Assembly: GCF_036226445.1 (NCBI RefSeq)
Contig: NZ_CP108474.1
Span: 1-64,000 of the forward strand
Direction: 5' to 3'
Source of the DNA: Streptomyces sp. NBC_01255
GTDB lineage: Bacteria > Actinomycetota > Actinomycetes > Streptomycetales > Streptomycetaceae
Length of the DNA stretch: 64,000 nucleotides
In this document: positions 27,458-39,137 of the stretch, piece after piece
How positions within the stretch are numbered: the first letter of the stretch is position 1
Layout: each line of letters begins with the position of its first letter
Notes under the pieces: model-generated
Database searches by the model: none
What the model saw: only the letters and a program-made list of their open reading frames with translations
Told to the model about the DNA's origin: nothing
Program-made: the position numbers and the translations under genes

Positions 27458-30400
27458 ATGTCAGTCGCGGACACCCGCGGGGTCCCCGGACCGGACCCGA
27501 TGAGCGACAAGCGGCGCGAACCGATCGCGATCGTCGGGATGGCGTGCCGCTTTCCCGGAGGCGTCACGTCTCCTGACGGCCTGTGGCAGCTGGTCGCCGA
27601 CGGTACCGACGCCATCGGCCCGTTCCCGCGCGACCGCGGCTGGGATCTCGACCATCTCTTCCACCCCGACCCCGATCACCCCGGTACCTCCAGCACACGC
27701 GAGGGCGGATTCCTTTACGACGCCGCCGAGTTCGACCCCTCTCTCTTCGGAATCAGCCCCCGCGAAGCCGTCAGGATGGATCCTCAGCAGCGTCTGGTTC
27801 TCGAAACCTGCTGGGAGGCCATCGAGCACGCCGGCATCGACCCCACCGTGCTGCGCGACACGCGGACCGGCACCTACTGCGGCCTCATGTACGCCGAGTA
27901 CGGGACGCACAAGAAGGAAGCGTTCGCGATCACCGGCAGGTTGCCGAGCGTGCTGTCCGGCCGCGTCGCCCACGCGCTGGGCCTCGTGGGTCCTGCCATG
28001 ACCGTGGACACGGCCTGTTCCTCCTCGCTGGTGGCCATCCATCTGGCCGCCCAGGCGCTGCGCAACGGTGAATGCGACCTGGCGCTGTCCGGCGGCGCGA
28101 CGGTCATGGTCAATGCCGCGCCTTTCGTGGAGTTCAGTCGTCAGCACGGTCTGGCCCCCGACGGCCGCTGCAAAGCCTTCGCCGCCACCGCCGACGGCAC
28201 CGCCTGGTCCGAAGGCGTCGGCATGCTCCTCCTCGAACGCCTCACCGACGCCCAACGCCACAACCACCCCGTCCTCGCCGTCATCCGAGGCTCAGCCCTC
28301 AACCACGACGGCGCCGGCAGCGGCCTCACCGCCCCCAACGGCCCCTCCCAACAAGCCGTCATCCGCGCCGCACTCCACGACGCCCACCTCACCCCCGACG
28401 CCATCGACGCCATCGAAGCCCACGGCACCGGCACCGCCCTCGGCGACCCCATCGAGGCACACGCCCTCCTCGCCACCTACGGCACCCACCGCAACCCCCA
28501 ACACCCCCTCCACCTCGGAACCGTAAAATCCAACATCGGCCACACCCAGGCAGCAGCCGGAGTCGCCGGCATCATCAAAATGACCATGGCCATCCACCAC
28601 GGCCAACTCCCCAAAACCCTCCACACCGACCAGCCATCACCCCGCATCGACTGGTCCCAAGGACACCTCGCACTCCTCACCCACGCACAACCCTGGCCCG
28701 ACCGCGCCCGCCCCCGCCGAGCCGCCATCTCCTCCTTCGGCCTCAGCGGCACCAACGCCCACCTCATCCTCGAACAACCACCCCAACCCACCACCACCGA
28801 AGACAAGGGCACCCCCACCGACCAGGACGGCTTCTTTCCCTGGCTGCTGTCCGGTCAGACCGAACAGGCGCTGCGTTCCCGAGCCGCACAACTGCACAAC
28901 CACCTCACCGCCCACCAGGACCTGGCCGTCGCCGACATCGGCCACTCCTTGGCCACCACCCGCACCACCACACACACCCATCGCGCCGCGATCCTCGCCA
29001 CCGGGCGCGCCGAGGCCCTGCGCAGCCTCCAAGCCCTGGCCAGGGGGGAAGCAACACCGCAGGTCATGACCCGTACGAGCACCGCGGCAGCCGGCCCGAG
29101 CGCGTATCTCTTCCCCGGCCAGGGCAGCCAGTACCCGGGTGCCGGCCGCGACCTTTATGGCCGCTTTCCCGCCTTCGCCCACGCCTTCGACGAGGCCTGT
29201 GTCCGTCTCGACCCTCACCTCGAGCACGCCCTCAAGGACGTCCTGTTCGCCGCGCCCGGCACCCCCGAGTCCGCGCTGCTCGGCCAGACCGCCTACACCC
29301 AGGCCGCTCTGTTCGCCCTCGAAGTCGCGTCTTTCCGGCTCCTGGAGCACCACGGCGCCGCCCCTGACCTGCTGCTCGGCCATTCCATCGGCGAGATTGC
29401 GGCCGCCCATGTGGCGGGTGTGCTCGATCTGGCGGACGCCTGCACTCTCGTCGCCCACCGGGGCCGGCTGATGCAGGGCGCCCCGGCGGGCGGCCGTATG
29501 GTGGCCGTCGAAGCGACCGAGGAGGAGATCCGCAAGGCTCTCGCCCCCTACTCCGGCCGGCTGGATCTCGCCGCCGTCAACGGGCCGAGGGACGTGGTCG
29601 TCACGGGCGATGCCGAGGCCGCGGCGGAGCTCTCGCAGGAGTGGCGCTCCCGGGGCCGCAGAGCCACGGAGCTGAAGGTCAGCCATGCCTTCCACTCCCC
29701 CCACATGGACGGTCTGCTGGAGGAGTTCAGGGACGTCGCCGCCCGGTTGGCCTACTCCGAACCCCGCATACCGGTCGTCTCCAATCTCACCGGTCGTCTC
29801 GCCACCGGGGCGATGCTGACGGACCCGGACTACTGGGTGCGCCAGCTGCGCGGCACCGTCCGTTTCCACGACGGCGTGCGCTTCCTCGAATCCCGAGGTG
29901 TCACCGAGTACGTCGAGATGGGGCACGGGGTGCTGAGCGTCCTGGCGCGCCGCTGCCAGGACCCGGACTCCCCGGGCGTGGTGACCTCCCTGGTGCGCCG
30001 CGGTCATGACCCTGTCGGCACCGTCACCACCGCGCTCGCCCGGCTCGCCCTGAACGGCGCCCGCCTGGATCCGGGAGAGTCCTTCCCCGGGGGCCGCCGG
30101 ATCCCGCTGCCCACCTATCCCTTCCAGCGTCAGCACTACTGGCTGAACGCACCGGCCGCGCGCGAAGCCGCCGTCCGGTCCCACCCGGTACTCGACGAGG
30201 GACTGGAACCGGCCGACGGAAGCGGGCTGGTGTTCACGGGTCGTCTCGACGCCGCGGACATGCCGTGGCTGGCCGACCACAGCGTCGCCGGGACCCCGGT
30301 GCTGCCCGCCGCGGGCATCGCGGAGCTCGCGCTGAGTGCCGCCCACCGGGCCGGTGCGGAGCAGGTGGCCGAGCTCACCCTGGAACAGGTCCTGCCGGTC

Positions 30401-32857
30401 GCCCAGCCCACCGACATCCAGCTGATCGTCGGCGCTCTTGACGAGGACGGCATGCGTTCGCTCGCGGTCTACTCCCGTCCGGCGGACACCCGCGGTGCCG
30501 CGTGGACCCGGCACGCCACCGGAACGCTGTCGGCCGCGGGACCCGCAGAGGTGGCCGGACTCGCGTCCTGGCCGCCGCGCGGGGCCTCACCGGTACCGCT
30601 CGACGACCTGTACTCCCGGCTTGCGGAGCGCGGTTACACCTACGGCTACACCTTCCGGGGCTTGCGCGAGCTCTGGCGCGACGGCAGCGATCTCTACGCG
30701 GTGGTGGGGCCGCGTGCGAAGGCGAGCCGTGACGGCTTCCAGCTGCATCCCGCCGCCCTGGACGCGGCCCTGCACGCGCTGGCCGCCGCCGACGGGGGCG
30801 AGTCCCGGCTCCTCGTGCCCTTCGCATGGCGCGGCCTGACTCTCCACGGGCCCGGCAACGGCCCGCTCCGTGTCCATCTGCGGCGTGGTGCGGACGACTC
30901 CTGCTCCCTGCTCGTCGCCGACGAAACGGGTGCCCCGGTACTCAGTGCGGACAAGCTCGTCCTGCGCGAGCTCAGGCCACCCGCCCCTTCGTCGGCGGAC
31001 GGCTCCGCGCTGCTCGCTCTGGACTGGACCGATCTCGCTCCCGGCACACCGCTTCTGAGCGGCACCTGGGCCGCGGTGGGCGCGGGCGCCGAGGCGATGT
31101 CCGGCCTCGTACGGTCGGACGGAGCAGCGGCACGCGTCCACACCGGCCTCGACGGCCTGCTCCGCTGCGTCGACGACGGCGCCGCGGTCCCCGAGGTCGT
31201 CCTCGCGTTCGTCACGGCTTCCCCGCCCGGCGGGCCCGAGACCACCGGGGCCACCGGGGCCACCGGGGCCACCGGGGCCGCTGCCCGAGAGGTCCTCGGT
31301 CTTCTCCAGCAGTGGCTCTCCGACAGCCGGTCGGCCGCCGGCAGGCTCGCCCTGATCACCCGGGATGCGGTGTCCGTGCCCGGCGACACCCGTTCGGACC
31401 CGGCGCACGCCGCGGTGTGGGGTCTGGTCCGCGCCGCGCAGTCGGAGCACCCCGGGCGATTCACCCTGATCGACAGCGACGGCGCCCCGCAGTCCGTCCG
31501 CGGCCTTCTCCAGGCCGCCGCCTCGCCAGAGCCCCAGCTCGCCGTCCGGGGCGGCCGGCTCCTCTCGCCCCGCTTGCTCCCTCACCGGCCGTCCCGCTCC
31601 GGCCGCGCTCCGTTCGACAGGCACAGCCGTGTCCTGGTCACCGGCGGGCTGGGCGCCTTGGGACGACTCGTCGCCCGTCATCTGGTGGACCGGTACGGAG
31701 TCCGGCAGCTGGTGCTCGTCGGGCGGCGCGGCCTGCGCACTCCCGGCGCGGCAGAGTTCGCCTCCGACCTCGAGGCCGCCGGCGTCCGGGTGACGGTCGC
31801 GGCAGGTGATGCCGGGGACCGTGCCGCCCTGGCCGGCATCCTGGACGGCCTCGACCAGCCGCCGACCGCGGTGGTGCACGCGGCCGGTGTCCTCGACGAC
31901 ACCGTCGTGCAGCGGCTGACCCCCGAGCGTCTGGATGCCGTCCTGCGGCCGAAGGCGGACGCGGCCGTCCATCTTCACGAACTGACCCGGCATCTGGACC
32001 TGTCCGCCTTCATCCTGTTCTCTTCCTCCTCCGGCACGCTCGGTCTGCCGGGCCAGGGCAACTACGCGGCGGCCAACGCCTATCTCGACGCACTGGCTCT
32101 GAAGCGCCGTGCCGAAGGGCTGACGGCCACGTCCCTCGCCTGGGGGCTGTGGGCCGCCGGAGACGGCCTCGGCGGCGGGCTGGGCACGACGGAGCTGCGG
32201 CGCCTGGCCCGCCGCGGAGCTGCGGCGCTGTCGGTCGAGGACGGTCTTGCCCTCTTCGACACCGCTGTCGCGGACACCGCCCCCGTCCTGCTGCCCGCCC
32301 GCCTCGACACGCGGGAACTGACGGCGGATTCGGCCCCGCCGCTCCTGCGCGCGCTCGTTCCCGCCGCCGCGAAGTCTGGCCGCCCGGTGCCCGCGCCGTC
32401 GGCCGCGGGCACTGCCGCCGCGTTGCGCCGACGGCTGGCGGACGCGCCCCGTACGGCGCGGCAGCACCTCGTCCTCGAGGCCGTACGTGCCGAGGTGGCC
32501 GCCGTTCTCGAGCTCTCCGCCCCGGATCGGGTGCCGGCCGCCGCGCGCTTCCAGGACCTGGGCGTCGACTCCCTGACCGCGCTGGAGCTGCAGCAGCGGA
32601 TCGCCTCGGCGACGGGTGTTCGGCTGGCTTCGACAGCCGTCTTCGACCACCGCAGCCCCGCCGCCCTCGCGGATCACCTGGTTGCGGAGCTCGCCGCCGA
32701 GAACGGCGAGGCGCACGTCCCGGCGGAGCCCGGCCCTGAACCGCCGTCCGAGGACACCTCGCTGGAGACGATGAGCGCCGAGGAGCTGGTCCGCCTGGCT
32801 TTGGGGACGGACCGCAGTGAACGCACCCCGACAGAGATCGACGGAGAGTCCCGATGA
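27458..32857 (+). CDS. Type I PKS module: KS-AT-DH-KR-ACP
   Basis: A single module of about 1799 residues. KS (27516-28780) has DTACSSS, EAHGTGT and KSNIGH. AT (29100-30020) has GQGSQ, GHSIG and HAFH, predicting malonyl-CoA. DH (30175-31000) has [10 protein letters not shown] and DAALH, so is probably active. KR (31620-32300) has TGGLGALG, an LDD motif (B-type) and YAAANAY. ACP (32490-32710) has LGVDSL. There is no ER, so it should make a double bond. The N-terminus has no coiled-coil docking helix and no loading domain is fused; the C-terminus ([11 protein letters not shown]) looks like a docking tail for the next PKS. ATG 27458 follows GAGGGAAG; ATG 27446, coupled to the P450 stop, is the alternative. 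Confidence 0.9.
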   Translation: MSVADTRGVPGPDPMSDKRREPIAIVGMACRFPGGVTSPDGLWQLVADGTDAIGPFPRDRGWDLDHLFHPDPDHPGTSSTREGGFLYDAAEFDPSLFGISPREAVRMDPQQRLVLETCWEAIEHAGIDPTVLRDTRTGTYCGLMYAEYGTHKKEAFAITGRLPSVLSGRVAHALGLVGPAMTVDTACSSSLVAIHLAAQALRNGECDLALSGGATVMVNAAPFVEFSRQHGLAPDGRCKAFAATADGTAWSEGVGMLLLERLTDAQRHNHPVLAVIRGSALNHDGAGSGLTAPNGPSQQAVIRAALHDAHLTPDAIDAIEAHGTGTALGDPIEAHALLATYGTHRNPQHPLHLGTVKSNIGHTQAAAGVAGIIKMTMAIHHGQLPKTLHTDQPSPRIDWSQGHLALLTHAQPWPDRARPRRAAISSFGLSGTNAHLILEQPPQPTTTEDKGTPTDQDGFFPWLLSGQTEQALRSRAAQLHNHLTAHQDLAVADIGHSLATTRTTTHTHRAAILATGRAEALRSLQALARGEATPQVMTRTSTAAAGPSAYLFPGQGSQYPGAGRDLYGRFPAFAHAFDEACVRLDPHLEHALKDVLFAAPGTPESALLGQTAYTQAALFALEVASFRLLEHHGAAPDLLLGHSIGEIAAAHVAGVLDLADACTLVAHRGRLMQGAPAGGRMVAVEATEEEIRKALAPYSGRLDLAAVNGPRDVVVTGDAEAAAELSQEWRSRGRRATELKVSHAFHSPHMDGLLEEFRDVAARLAYSEPRIPVVSNLTGRLATGAMLTDPDYWVRQLRGTVRFHDGVRFLESRGVTEYVEMGHGVLSVLARRCQDPDSPGVVTSLVRRGHDPVGTVTTALARLALNGARLDPGESFPGGRRIPLPTYPFQRQHYWLNAPAAREAAVRSHPVLDEGLEPADGSGLVFTGRLDAADMPWLADHSVAGTPVLPAAGIAELALSAAHRAGAEQVAELTLEQVLPVAQPTDIQLIVGALDEDGMRSLAVYSRPADTRGAAWTRHATGTLSAAGPAEVAGLASWPPRGASPVPLDDLYSRLAERGYTYGYTFRGLRELWRDGSDLYAVVGPRAKASRDGFQLHPAALDAALHALAAADGGESRLLVPFAWRGLTLHGPGNGPLRVHLRRGADDSCSLLVADETGAPVLSADKLVLRELRPPAPSSADGSALLALDWTDLAPGTPLLSGTWAAVGAGAEAMSGLVRSDGAAARVHTGLDGLLRCVDDGAAVPEVVLAFVTASPPGGPETTGATGATGATGAAAREVLGLLQQWLSDSRSAAGRLALITRDAVSVPGDTRSDPAHAAVWGLVRAAQSEHPGRFTLIDSDGAPQSVRGLLQAAASPEPQLAVRGGRLLSPRLLPHRPSRSGRAPFDRHSRVLVTGGLGALGRLVARHLVDRYGVRQLVLVGRRGLRTPGAAEFASDLEAAGVRVTVAAGDAGDRAALAGILDGLDQPPTAVVHAAGVLDDTVVQRLTPERLDAVLRPKADAAVHLHELTRHLDLSAFILFSSSSGTLGLPGQGNYAAANAYLDALALKRRAEGLTATSLAWGLWAAGDGLGGGLGTTELRRLARRGAAALSVEDGLALFDTAVADTAPVLLPARLDTRELTADSAPPLLRALVPAAAKSGRPVPAPSAAGTAAALRRRLADAPRTARQHLVLEAVRAEVAAVLELSAPDRVPAAARFQDLGVDSLTALELQQRIASATGVRLASTAVFDHRSPAALADHLVAELAAENGEAHVPAEPGPEPPSEDTSLETMSAEELVRLALGTDRSERTPTEIDGESR
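28127..28796 (+). repeat. 670-bp KS tract identical to second PKS gene, copy 1
   Basis: Bases 28127-28796 match 33580-34249 with no difference that I could find (offset 5453). The tract covers the second half of the KS domain and ends abruptly at both sides, where the two genes diverge quickly. Codon choice inside (many CAC, CCC, AAC, and AAA codons) differs from the rest of either gene, suggesting one origin followed by gene conversion. Confidence 0.9.
31244..31279 (+). repeat. Four tandem 9-bp repeats in PKS linker
   Basis: The unit ACCGGGGCC is repeated four times without change, encoding a Thr-Gly-Ala run in the linker between DH and KR. Such a tract can vary in copy number by slippage without breaking the frame. 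Confidence 0.9.
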
Positions 32858-35800
32858 CGGCATCGCACGACGAACTGGTCGACGCACTACGGGCGGCCTT
32901 GCAGACCAATCAGCAGCTTCGTGCCGCGGCCGCGAAGGCGGAGCACGATTCCGGCCCGATCGCCATCGTCGGGATGGCCTGCCGCTACCCCGGCGGGGTC
33001 GAGTCCCCGCAGGACCTGTGGCGGCTGGTGACGGACGAGCGCGACGTGATCGGGCCGTTCCCCGAGGACCGCGGCTGGGACCTGTCCTCGCTGTACGACC
33101 CGGACGCGCAGCGGCCGGGGACGTCGTATGTCAGGGAGGGCGGATTCCTCGACGACGCCACGGGCTTCGATGCCGAGTTCTTCCAGATCTCGCCGCGCGA
33201 GGCGCATGCGATGGACCCGCAGCATCGACTGCTGCTGGAGACCTCGTGGGAAGCGTTCGAGAACGCGGGAATCGTCCCGGCGGCACTGAACGGCAGCCGC
33301 ACGGGCGTCTTCATCGGCACCATGTACGACGACTACGGTTACCGGGTCCTGCCGTCGCCGGCCGAGTACGAGGGGTATATGGCCCTCGGCAGCGCGAGTG
33401 GCTTCGCCTCCGGGCGTATCGCCCACAGCTTCGGGTTCGAAGGTCCTGCCATGACGGTGGACACGGCCTGTTCCTCCTCGCTGGTGGCCATCCATCTGGC
33501 CGCCCAGGCGCTGCGTAACGGCGAGTGCTCCCTGGCCCTGGCGGGAGCCGCCACGACCATGGCGACACCGGTGTCGTTTGTGGAGTTCAGTCGTCAGCAC
33601 GGTCTGGCCCCCGACGGCCGCTGCAAAGCCTTCGCCGCCACCGCCGACGGCACCGCCTGGTCCGAAGGCGTCGGCATGCTCCTCCTCGAACGCCTCACCG
33701 ACGCCCAACGCCACAACCACCCCGTCCTCGCCGTCATCCGAGGCTCAGCCCTCAACCACGACGGCGCCGGCAGCGGCCTCACCGCCCCCAACGGCCCCTC
33801 CCAACAAGCCGTCATCCGCGCCGCACTCCACGACGCCCACCTCACCCCCGACGCCATCGACGCCATCGAAGCCCACGGCACCGGCACCGCCCTCGGCGAC
33901 CCCATCGAGGCACACGCCCTCCTCGCCACCTACGGCACCCACCGCAACCCCCAACACCCCCTCCACCTCGGAACCGTAAAATCCAACATCGGCCACACCC
34001 AGGCAGCAGCCGGAGTCGCCGGCATCATCAAAATGACCATGGCCATCCACCACGGCCAACTCCCCAAAACCCTCCACACCGACCAGCCATCACCCCGCAT
34101 CGACTGGTCCCAAGGACACCTCGCACTCCTCACCCACGCACAACCCTGGCCCGACCGCGCCCGCCCCCGCCGAGCCGCCATCTCCTCCTTCGGCCTCAGC
34201 GGCACCAACGCCCACCTCATCCTCGAACAACCACCCCAACCCACCACCAACACCGAAGACACGAGCACGGGCCCGGCACCGCTGCCCGTCGTCCCCGTCG
34301 TCCTGTCCGGGCACAATCCGGCCGCGTTGCAGGCCCAGGCCCGCCGGGTCCTCGACTCGCTGACCGGGGCGTCGGCTGCCCCCACGGACCTTCTCGACCT
34401 CGGCCTGTCCCTTGCCACCACCCGCAGCCACCTCGCGCACCGCGCGGTCCTGCTTCCCCGCGGGGAGGGCGGCCTGCTCGACGGCCTGCGCGCCCTGGCG
34501 GCGGACGCGGATGCGGATGCGGCGGTGCGCGGCCGGGCCACCGAGGGGCGCACCGCTCTCCTGTTCTCCGGGCACGGCGTCCAGCGGCCCGGTATGGGCC
34601 GGGAGCTGTACCGGACCTTCCCGGCCTTCGCCTCCGCGTTCGACGCCGTCTGCCGCGAACTCGACGCCCATCTGGACCAGCCCCTGCGCACGGTGCTCTT
34701 CGACTCCGAGACCGCGCTGCTCGACCGCTCGGAGTACTCCCCGCTCGCACTCTTCGCCTACCAAGTCGCGCTGTTCCGCCTGCTCGAGTCCTGCGGAGTC
34801 GCGCCCGCGGCGGTCATCGGTCACTCCGTCGGCGCGGTCGCCGCCGTTCATGCCGCCGGTGTGCTCTCGCTCGCCGACGCGGCCGAACTGGCCGTGGCTC
34901 ACAGCCGGTCGGTGAAGGGGCTTCCGGGAAGCGGAACCGCGGCCGTGAAGAACCTGGACTTCCGTGAGCCGGAGCTCACGGTGGTTTCGGGTCTCACCGG
35001 GCAGGCGATGAGGGAGAGCGAGTTCGCCGACCCCGACCACTGGGCCCGCCAGGCGGTCGAGTCGTTCCGCTTCGCGGACGGCGTGCACTCCCTGAGCGGC
35101 CTGGGCTGCAACCGGCTGGTGGAGGTCGGCCCGTCGGGCGAACTCACCGACATGGTCGCCGACTGCTTCGCCGGCCAGGCCGCGCCGACGGCGATCGCGG
35201 CGCAGCGCGACCAGGAGCCGGAGGCCACCACGCTGGTGACCGCGCTCGCCCGGCTGCACGCGGTCGGCGCCGACGTCGACTGGGCCGCCGTGTTCGCGGA
35301 TCGCGGAGCTCATCGGATCCCGCTGCCGACCTATGCCTTCCAGCGGCGCCGCTACTGGATCGACGCGCCGCAACGCACAGCTGCCCGTTCGGCCGGGATC
35401 ACCGGCCTCGACCATCCGGTCCTGGGGGCCGCTGCGGAGGTACCGGCGCCGGACGGAGTCATGTTCACCGGACGGCTCTCGCACGCCACGCTTCCCTGGT
35501 TGGCCGACTACCGGGTCGCCGGCGGGACGCTGCTGCCCGGCACCGCCCTGCTCGACGCAGTGGTGAGCGCCGCCCGCGTGGCGGGCGGCGACACGGTCCA
35601 GGAGCTCGTCCACGAGGAGCCCCTGGCCGTGCCGGACAGTGCGGAGCTCGATCTGCGGATCTTCATCGCGGCGGCCGACGCCGACGGCAGGAGCACCGTC
35701 ACCGTGCACGCCCGCCGGGCGGACACCGAGGAGCCGGCCTGGACCCGGTGTGCCCACGGCACCATCGCCCGGCTGGGCTGGGAGCCCGGCGCCGAGCCGC

Positions 35801-37908
35801 GGCGCGGCCTCCCCGTGGACGCCGCGCCGCTCGACATGCCGCCTCACGAGCTCTACCGCGCCCTTGCGGAGCGGGAGTTGGCGTACGGACCGGCGTTCCG
35901 CGGTGTCGGCGCGATGTGGAGCTCGGGCCCGGGGATCGTCGCCGATGTGGCCCTCCCCGGCGGACTCCTGCCCGGCACGCACGCCCTGCACCCCGTGCTC
36001 CTCGACGCCGCCCTGCACCCGCTCTCCGCCGAGGGTGCCGCGGGCCCCGGCATGCTCCCGCACATCTGGCGGGACGTGCGGGTCCGGGCCACCGCCACCG
36101 GCGCGGCCCGGGTGCGGGTCCATCTGACACCCGCGGGCCCCGACGCGGTCTCGGCCGATCTCACCGACCCCGACGGCAGGCTGCTGGCCTCGATCGGTTC
36201 TCTCGTCCTGCGGCCGGTCCCGGCCGCAGGCGCCGGTCCTTCCGGCGCGCAGGAGGCCGACGGTCTCCTGGTGCCGCGCTGGACACCGGTTTCCGAGGCT
36301 GCCGACGCCGTGGCGGACGAGCCGTGGACAGACCTCACCGAGGTGCTCGCCGCAGCTGGAGCGGTCCCGCGAACGGTCGTGCTGCCGTGCCGGACCGGCA
36401 CGGCCGAGACCCCGGCGGCCGTCCGGGAAACGTTGCTGGAGGTGCTGAACGCAGCCCAGGGCTTCCTGGGTGACGAGCGGTTGGAGGATTCCCGGCTGGT
36501 GGTGGTCACCCGCGGCGCCGTTGCCGTGGAGGACGAGCAGGACCCCGCCATCCGGCCCGCCCACCGCGCCGTGTGGGGGCTTATCCGGTCGGCGCAGGCC
36601 GAGCATCCGGGCCGGTTCGTCCTGCTCGACGAGGACGGCACCGCCGCCTCGCGCGAGGCGTTCGCCGCCGCGCTGGCCACCGGCGAGAGCCAGCTCGCGC
36701 TGCGTGAGGGGACCGTGTACCGGCCGGTCCTCGGCAGCGGCGCCGATGCTCCGGTCCCCGGGGGTTCCTGGGACCCTTCACGAGCGGTGCTGATCACCGG
36801 TGGTCTCGGCTGGCTCGGCCGGATCACGGCCCGGCACCTGGTGGAGCAGCACGGTGTGCGCCAGCTGGTCCTGATGGGGCGCGGCGCCCCCGGCGCCGAC
36901 GCGGAGCGCGTCATCGCGGATCTGCGGGATCTCGGCGCGCGGGTCCGCACGGTGGCCTGTGACGCCGCCGATCGCGAGTCTCTGGCCGGTGTTCTCGACG
37001 GGCTTGCCCGGGCCGGTGTCCGCATCGGCGGTGTCGTCCATGGCGCGGGTTTCCTCGAAGGCGGTCTGCTGACCGACTTGACGGCCGGCGACCTCGAACG
37101 GTCGCTGCGTCCCAAGGTCGACGCGGCGTTGCATCTGCACGAGCTGACCGCCGGCCTGGACCTGTCCGCGTTCGTCGTCTACTCCTCGGTCGCCAGCACG
37201 CTCAACTCGGCCGGGCAGAGCGCCTATGCCGCCGCGAACGCGTTCCTGGAAGGCCTGATGGAGCAGCGGCACGCCGCCGGCGAGCCCGGCGTGGCCATCG
37301 TGTGGGGCCAGTGGGACGTGTCGGGTGGCATGGGCAGCACCCTCACGAACGCGCAGATCGACCGTATGGCCCGGGCCGGCGTCCTGTTGATACCCATCGA
37401 ACAGGGTCTGCGCTTCCTCGACGCGGCGGTTCACGGGGATCGGCCGGTGGCCGTGGCGGGACGCTGGGATCGCGACGCGTTGGCCGCGCAGCACCGCGGC
37501 GGCACCCTCCCGCGGATCCTGGAGTCTCTCCTGCCCGCCGATGCCGGGAAGCCGCAGGGAGGGGGGTATCAGCCGTCGGCCGCGCTGCCGCTCGACCACG
37601 GGGACACCGCTGCCGCGGGAGGGGGCGACACGCTGCTGGAGTGGCTTCTGGCCGAGGTCGCCGGCGTGCTCGGCCACGCCTCCGCCGACGCGATCGACCC
37701 GGACACCGCCTTCGACCACGTCGGCATGGACTCGCTGGGAGCGGTGGAGCTGCGCAACCGGCTGATGGCCTCCATGGGGCTGCGTCTTCCGGCCACCTTC
37801 GTCTTCGACTGGCCGACCCCGCGGCTGCTGGCCGACGTGCTCGGTCAGGAGCCGCCGTCCGACGGACGGACCGCCACCGAGAACGGAAACGGAACCCCGA
37901 CGCCATGA
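32854..37908 (+). CDS. Type I PKS module with shortened AT and mutated DH: KS-AT*-DH*-KR-ACP
   Basis: A 1684-residue module with an N-terminal docking coil ([19 protein letters not shown]). KS (32955-34235) has DTACSSS. AT (34550-35180) keeps GHSVG but reads from GSGTAAV directly to [18 protein letters not shown]; about 78 residues, including the HAFH catalytic His motif, are missing. GQGxQ is changed to GHGVQ. DH (35410-36220) has [10 protein letters not shown] where the catalytic His should be, though DAALH remains. KR (36780-37470) has TGGLGWLG and SAYAAANA, but neither LDD nor the A-type Trp. ACP (37635-37840) has VGMDSL. There is no TE; the chain should pass to the NRPS. It is coupled by ATGA at both ends. 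Confidence 0.9.
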   Translation: MTASHDELVDALRAALQTNQQLRAAAAKAEHDSGPIAIVGMACRYPGGVESPQDLWRLVTDERDVIGPFPEDRGWDLSSLYDPDAQRPGTSYVREGGFLDDATGFDAEFFQISPREAHAMDPQHRLLLETSWEAFENAGIVPAALNGSRTGVFIGTMYDDYGYRVLPSPAEYEGYMALGSASGFASGRIAHSFGFEGPAMTVDTACSSSLVAIHLAAQALRNGECSLALAGAATTMATPVSFVEFSRQHGLAPDGRCKAFAATADGTAWSEGVGMLLLERLTDAQRHNHPVLAVIRGSALNHDGAGSGLTAPNGPSQQAVIRAALHDAHLTPDAIDAIEAHGTGTALGDPIEAHALLATYGTHRNPQHPLHLGTVKSNIGHTQAAAGVAGIIKMTMAIHHGQLPKTLHTDQPSPRIDWSQGHLALLTHAQPWPDRARPRRAAISSFGLSGTNAHLILEQPPQPTTNTEDTSTGPAPLPVVPVVLSGHNPAALQAQARRVLDSLTGASAAPTDLLDLGLSLATTRSHLAHRAVLLPRGEGGLLDGLRALAADADADAAVRGRATEGRTALLFSGHGVQRPGMGRELYRTFPAFASAFDAVCRELDAHLDQPLRTVLFDSETALLDRSEYSPLALFAYQVALFRLLESCGVAPAAVIGHSVGAVAAVHAAGVLSLADAAELAVAHSRSVKGLPGSGTAAVKNLDFREPELTVVSGLTGQAMRESEFADPDHWARQAVESFRFADGVHSLSGLGCNRLVEVGPSGELTDMVADCFAGQAAPTAIAAQRDQEPEATTLVTALARLHAVGADVDWAAVFADRGAHRIPLPTYAFQRRRYWIDAPQRTAARSAGITGLDHPVLGAAAEVPAPDGVMFTGRLSHATLPWLADYRVAGGTLLPGTALLDAVVSAARVAGGDTVQELVHEEPLAVPDSAELDLRIFIAAADADGRSTVTVHARRADTEEPAWTRCAHGTIARLGWEPGAEPRRGLPVDAAPLDMPPHELYRALAERELAYGPAFRGVGAMWSSGPGIVADVALPGGLLPGTHALHPVLLDAALHPLSAEGAAGPGMLPHIWRDVRVRATATGAARVRVHLTPAGPDAVSADLTDPDGRLLASIGSLVLRPVPAAGAGPSGAQEADGLLVPRWTPVSEAADAVADEPWTDLTEVLAAAGAVPRTVVLPCRTGTAETPAAVRETLLEVLNAAQGFLGDERLEDSRLVVVTRGAVAVEDEQDPAIRPAHRAVWGLIRSAQAEHPGRFVLLDEDGTAASREAFAAALATGESQLALREGTVYRPVLGSGADAPVPGGSWDPSRAVLITGGLGWLGRITARHLVEQHGVRQLVLMGRGAPGADAERVIADLRDLGARVRTVACDAADRESLAGVLDGLARAGVRIGGVVHGAGFLEGGLLTDLTAGDLERSLRPKVDAALHLHELTAGLDLSAFVVYSSVASTLNSAGQSAYAAANAFLEGLMEQRHAAGEPGVAIVWGQWDVSGGMGSTLTNAQIDRMARAGVLLIPIEQGLRFLDAAVHGDRPVAVAGRWDRDALAAQHRGGTLPRILESLLPADAGKPQGGGYQPSAALPLDHGDTAAAGGGDTLLEWLLAEVAGVLGHASADAIDPDTAFDHVGMDSLGAVELRNRLMASMGLRLPATFVFDWPTPRLLADVLGQEPPSDGRTATENGNGTPTP
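33580..34249 (+). repeat. 670-bp KS tract, copy 2
   Basis: The partner of 28127-28796. As a direct repeat about 5.4 kb apart it could also recombine and delete one whole PKS module. Confidence 0.9.
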
Positions 37909-39137
37909 CCGAGCACACCCGCACCGCCGCCCCTGCCGGACCGACGAGCGCGTCCGACCTGGTGCGAGAGATATATCTGGCAGGCCCCGACGGCCGCGAA
38001 GGTCAGCTCAGCACCGATCTCACGGCGTTGGAGGAAGCGGCTCGCGCGGTCCTCCCGCCCGCGGTGTTCGGCTTTGTGGCCGGCGGCTCCGGAACGGGAG
38101 CCACGGGGCGCGCCAATCGGGACGCTTTCGACCAGTGGCGCCTGCTGCCTCGGGCGCTTTGCGGCTTCACGCGGCGCGATCTGACGGTGGACCTTCTCGG
38201 TCAGCTCCTGCCCGCACCGGTTCTGCTGGCACCGATCTCCGCGCAGACCGCCGTGCACCACGAGGGTGAGATCGCCACGGTCCGGGGCGCGGCCGACGCC
38301 GGGCTGCCGTTCGTGCTGTCCTCCTACTCCTCGCACAGCCTCGAGGAGGTCGCGGCGGCTGCCGGGCCGGGGCCCCGCTGGTTCCAGCTGTACTGGCCCT
38401 CGGACGACGAGCTGGCCGCGTCCCTGGTCCGGCGGGCCGAGGCGAGCGGCTACACGGCGCTGGTCCTCACCGTCGACAATCCCTCCGTCGGCTATCGGCC
38501 CGCGGACCTCGATCACGGCTACCTTCCGCTGATACGCGGCACCGGGCTGGCCAACTACACGAGTGATCCCGTGTTCCGGGCGGCGCTGCCGCCGGATGCC
38601 GGGCCCGAGGCGGTCGTCAGGCACTGGGCCCGGGTCAACGGCAACCCGTCGCTGACGTGGGAGCGGCTGAACCGGCTGCGCGAGTGGACCGGGCTTCCTC
38701 TTCTCGTCAAGGGGGTCCTGCACCCCGACGACGCGCTCCTCGCAGTGGCCAATGGGGCGGACGGCGTGATCGTCTCCAATCACGGGGGACGTCAGCTGGA
38801 CGGTGCGGTGGCTGCCCTGGACTGCCTGCCCGCGGTGCGCGGCGCGGTCGGCAGCGCCGTCCCTGTGCTGATGGACTCCGGTGTCCGTACCGGCACTGAC
38901 GTCGCCAAGGCTCTGGCCCTCGGTGCGGACGCCGTCCTGCTCGGCAGGCCCTATCTGTACGGGCTGGCGCTCGATGGACGGCTCGGCGTGCGGCACGTCC
39001 TGCGGTGTCTGCTCGCCGAGCTCGACGTGGCGCTGACGCAGATCGGCTGCGGCAGCGCCCGGTCCCTCGGCCCGGAGCTGCTCGCTCCGGCGGGACCTCT
39101 GGGCGGGCCGCAGCCGACTGTGCGTCCGGATCGTTAG
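37905..39137 (+). CDS. FMN-dependent 2-hydroxyacid oxidase/dehydrogenase
   Basis: A 410-residue TIM-barrel flavoprotein of the lactate/glycolate/mandelate oxidase family. The substrate-binding signature SNHGGRQLD is present near residue 290, with the early [11 protein letters not shown] and LLAPISAQ flavin contacts and a [10 protein letters not shown] phosphate loop. It oxidises an L-2-hydroxy acid to a 2-keto acid. Relatives in peptide antibiotic clusters (hydroxymandelate oxidase) feed an aminotransferase, and one is present in this operon. ATG 37905 is coupled to the PKS stop by ATGA; the open frame upstream runs inside the PKS gene in another frame. Its stop overlaps the stop of the converging glycosyltransferase gene. 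Confidence 0.8.
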   Translation: MTEHTRTAAPAGPTSASDLVREIYLAGPDGREGQLSTDLTALEEAARAVLPPAVFGFVAGGSGTGATGRANRDAFDQWRLLPRALCGFTRRDLTVDLLGQLLPAPVLLAPISAQTAVHHEGEIATVRGAADAGLPFVLSSYSSHSLEEVAAAAGPGPRWFQLYWPSDDELAASLVRRAEASGYTALVLTVDNPSVGYRPADLDHGYLPLIRGTGLANYTSDPVFRAALPPDAGPEAVVRHWARVNGNPSLTWERLNRLREWTGLPLLVKGVLHPDDALLAVANGADGVIVSNHGGRQLDGAVAALDCLPAVRGAVGSAVPVLMDSGVRTGTDVAKALALGADAVLLGRPYLYGLALDGRLGVRHVLRCLLAELDVALTQIGCGSARSLGPELLAPAGPLGGPQPTVRPDR

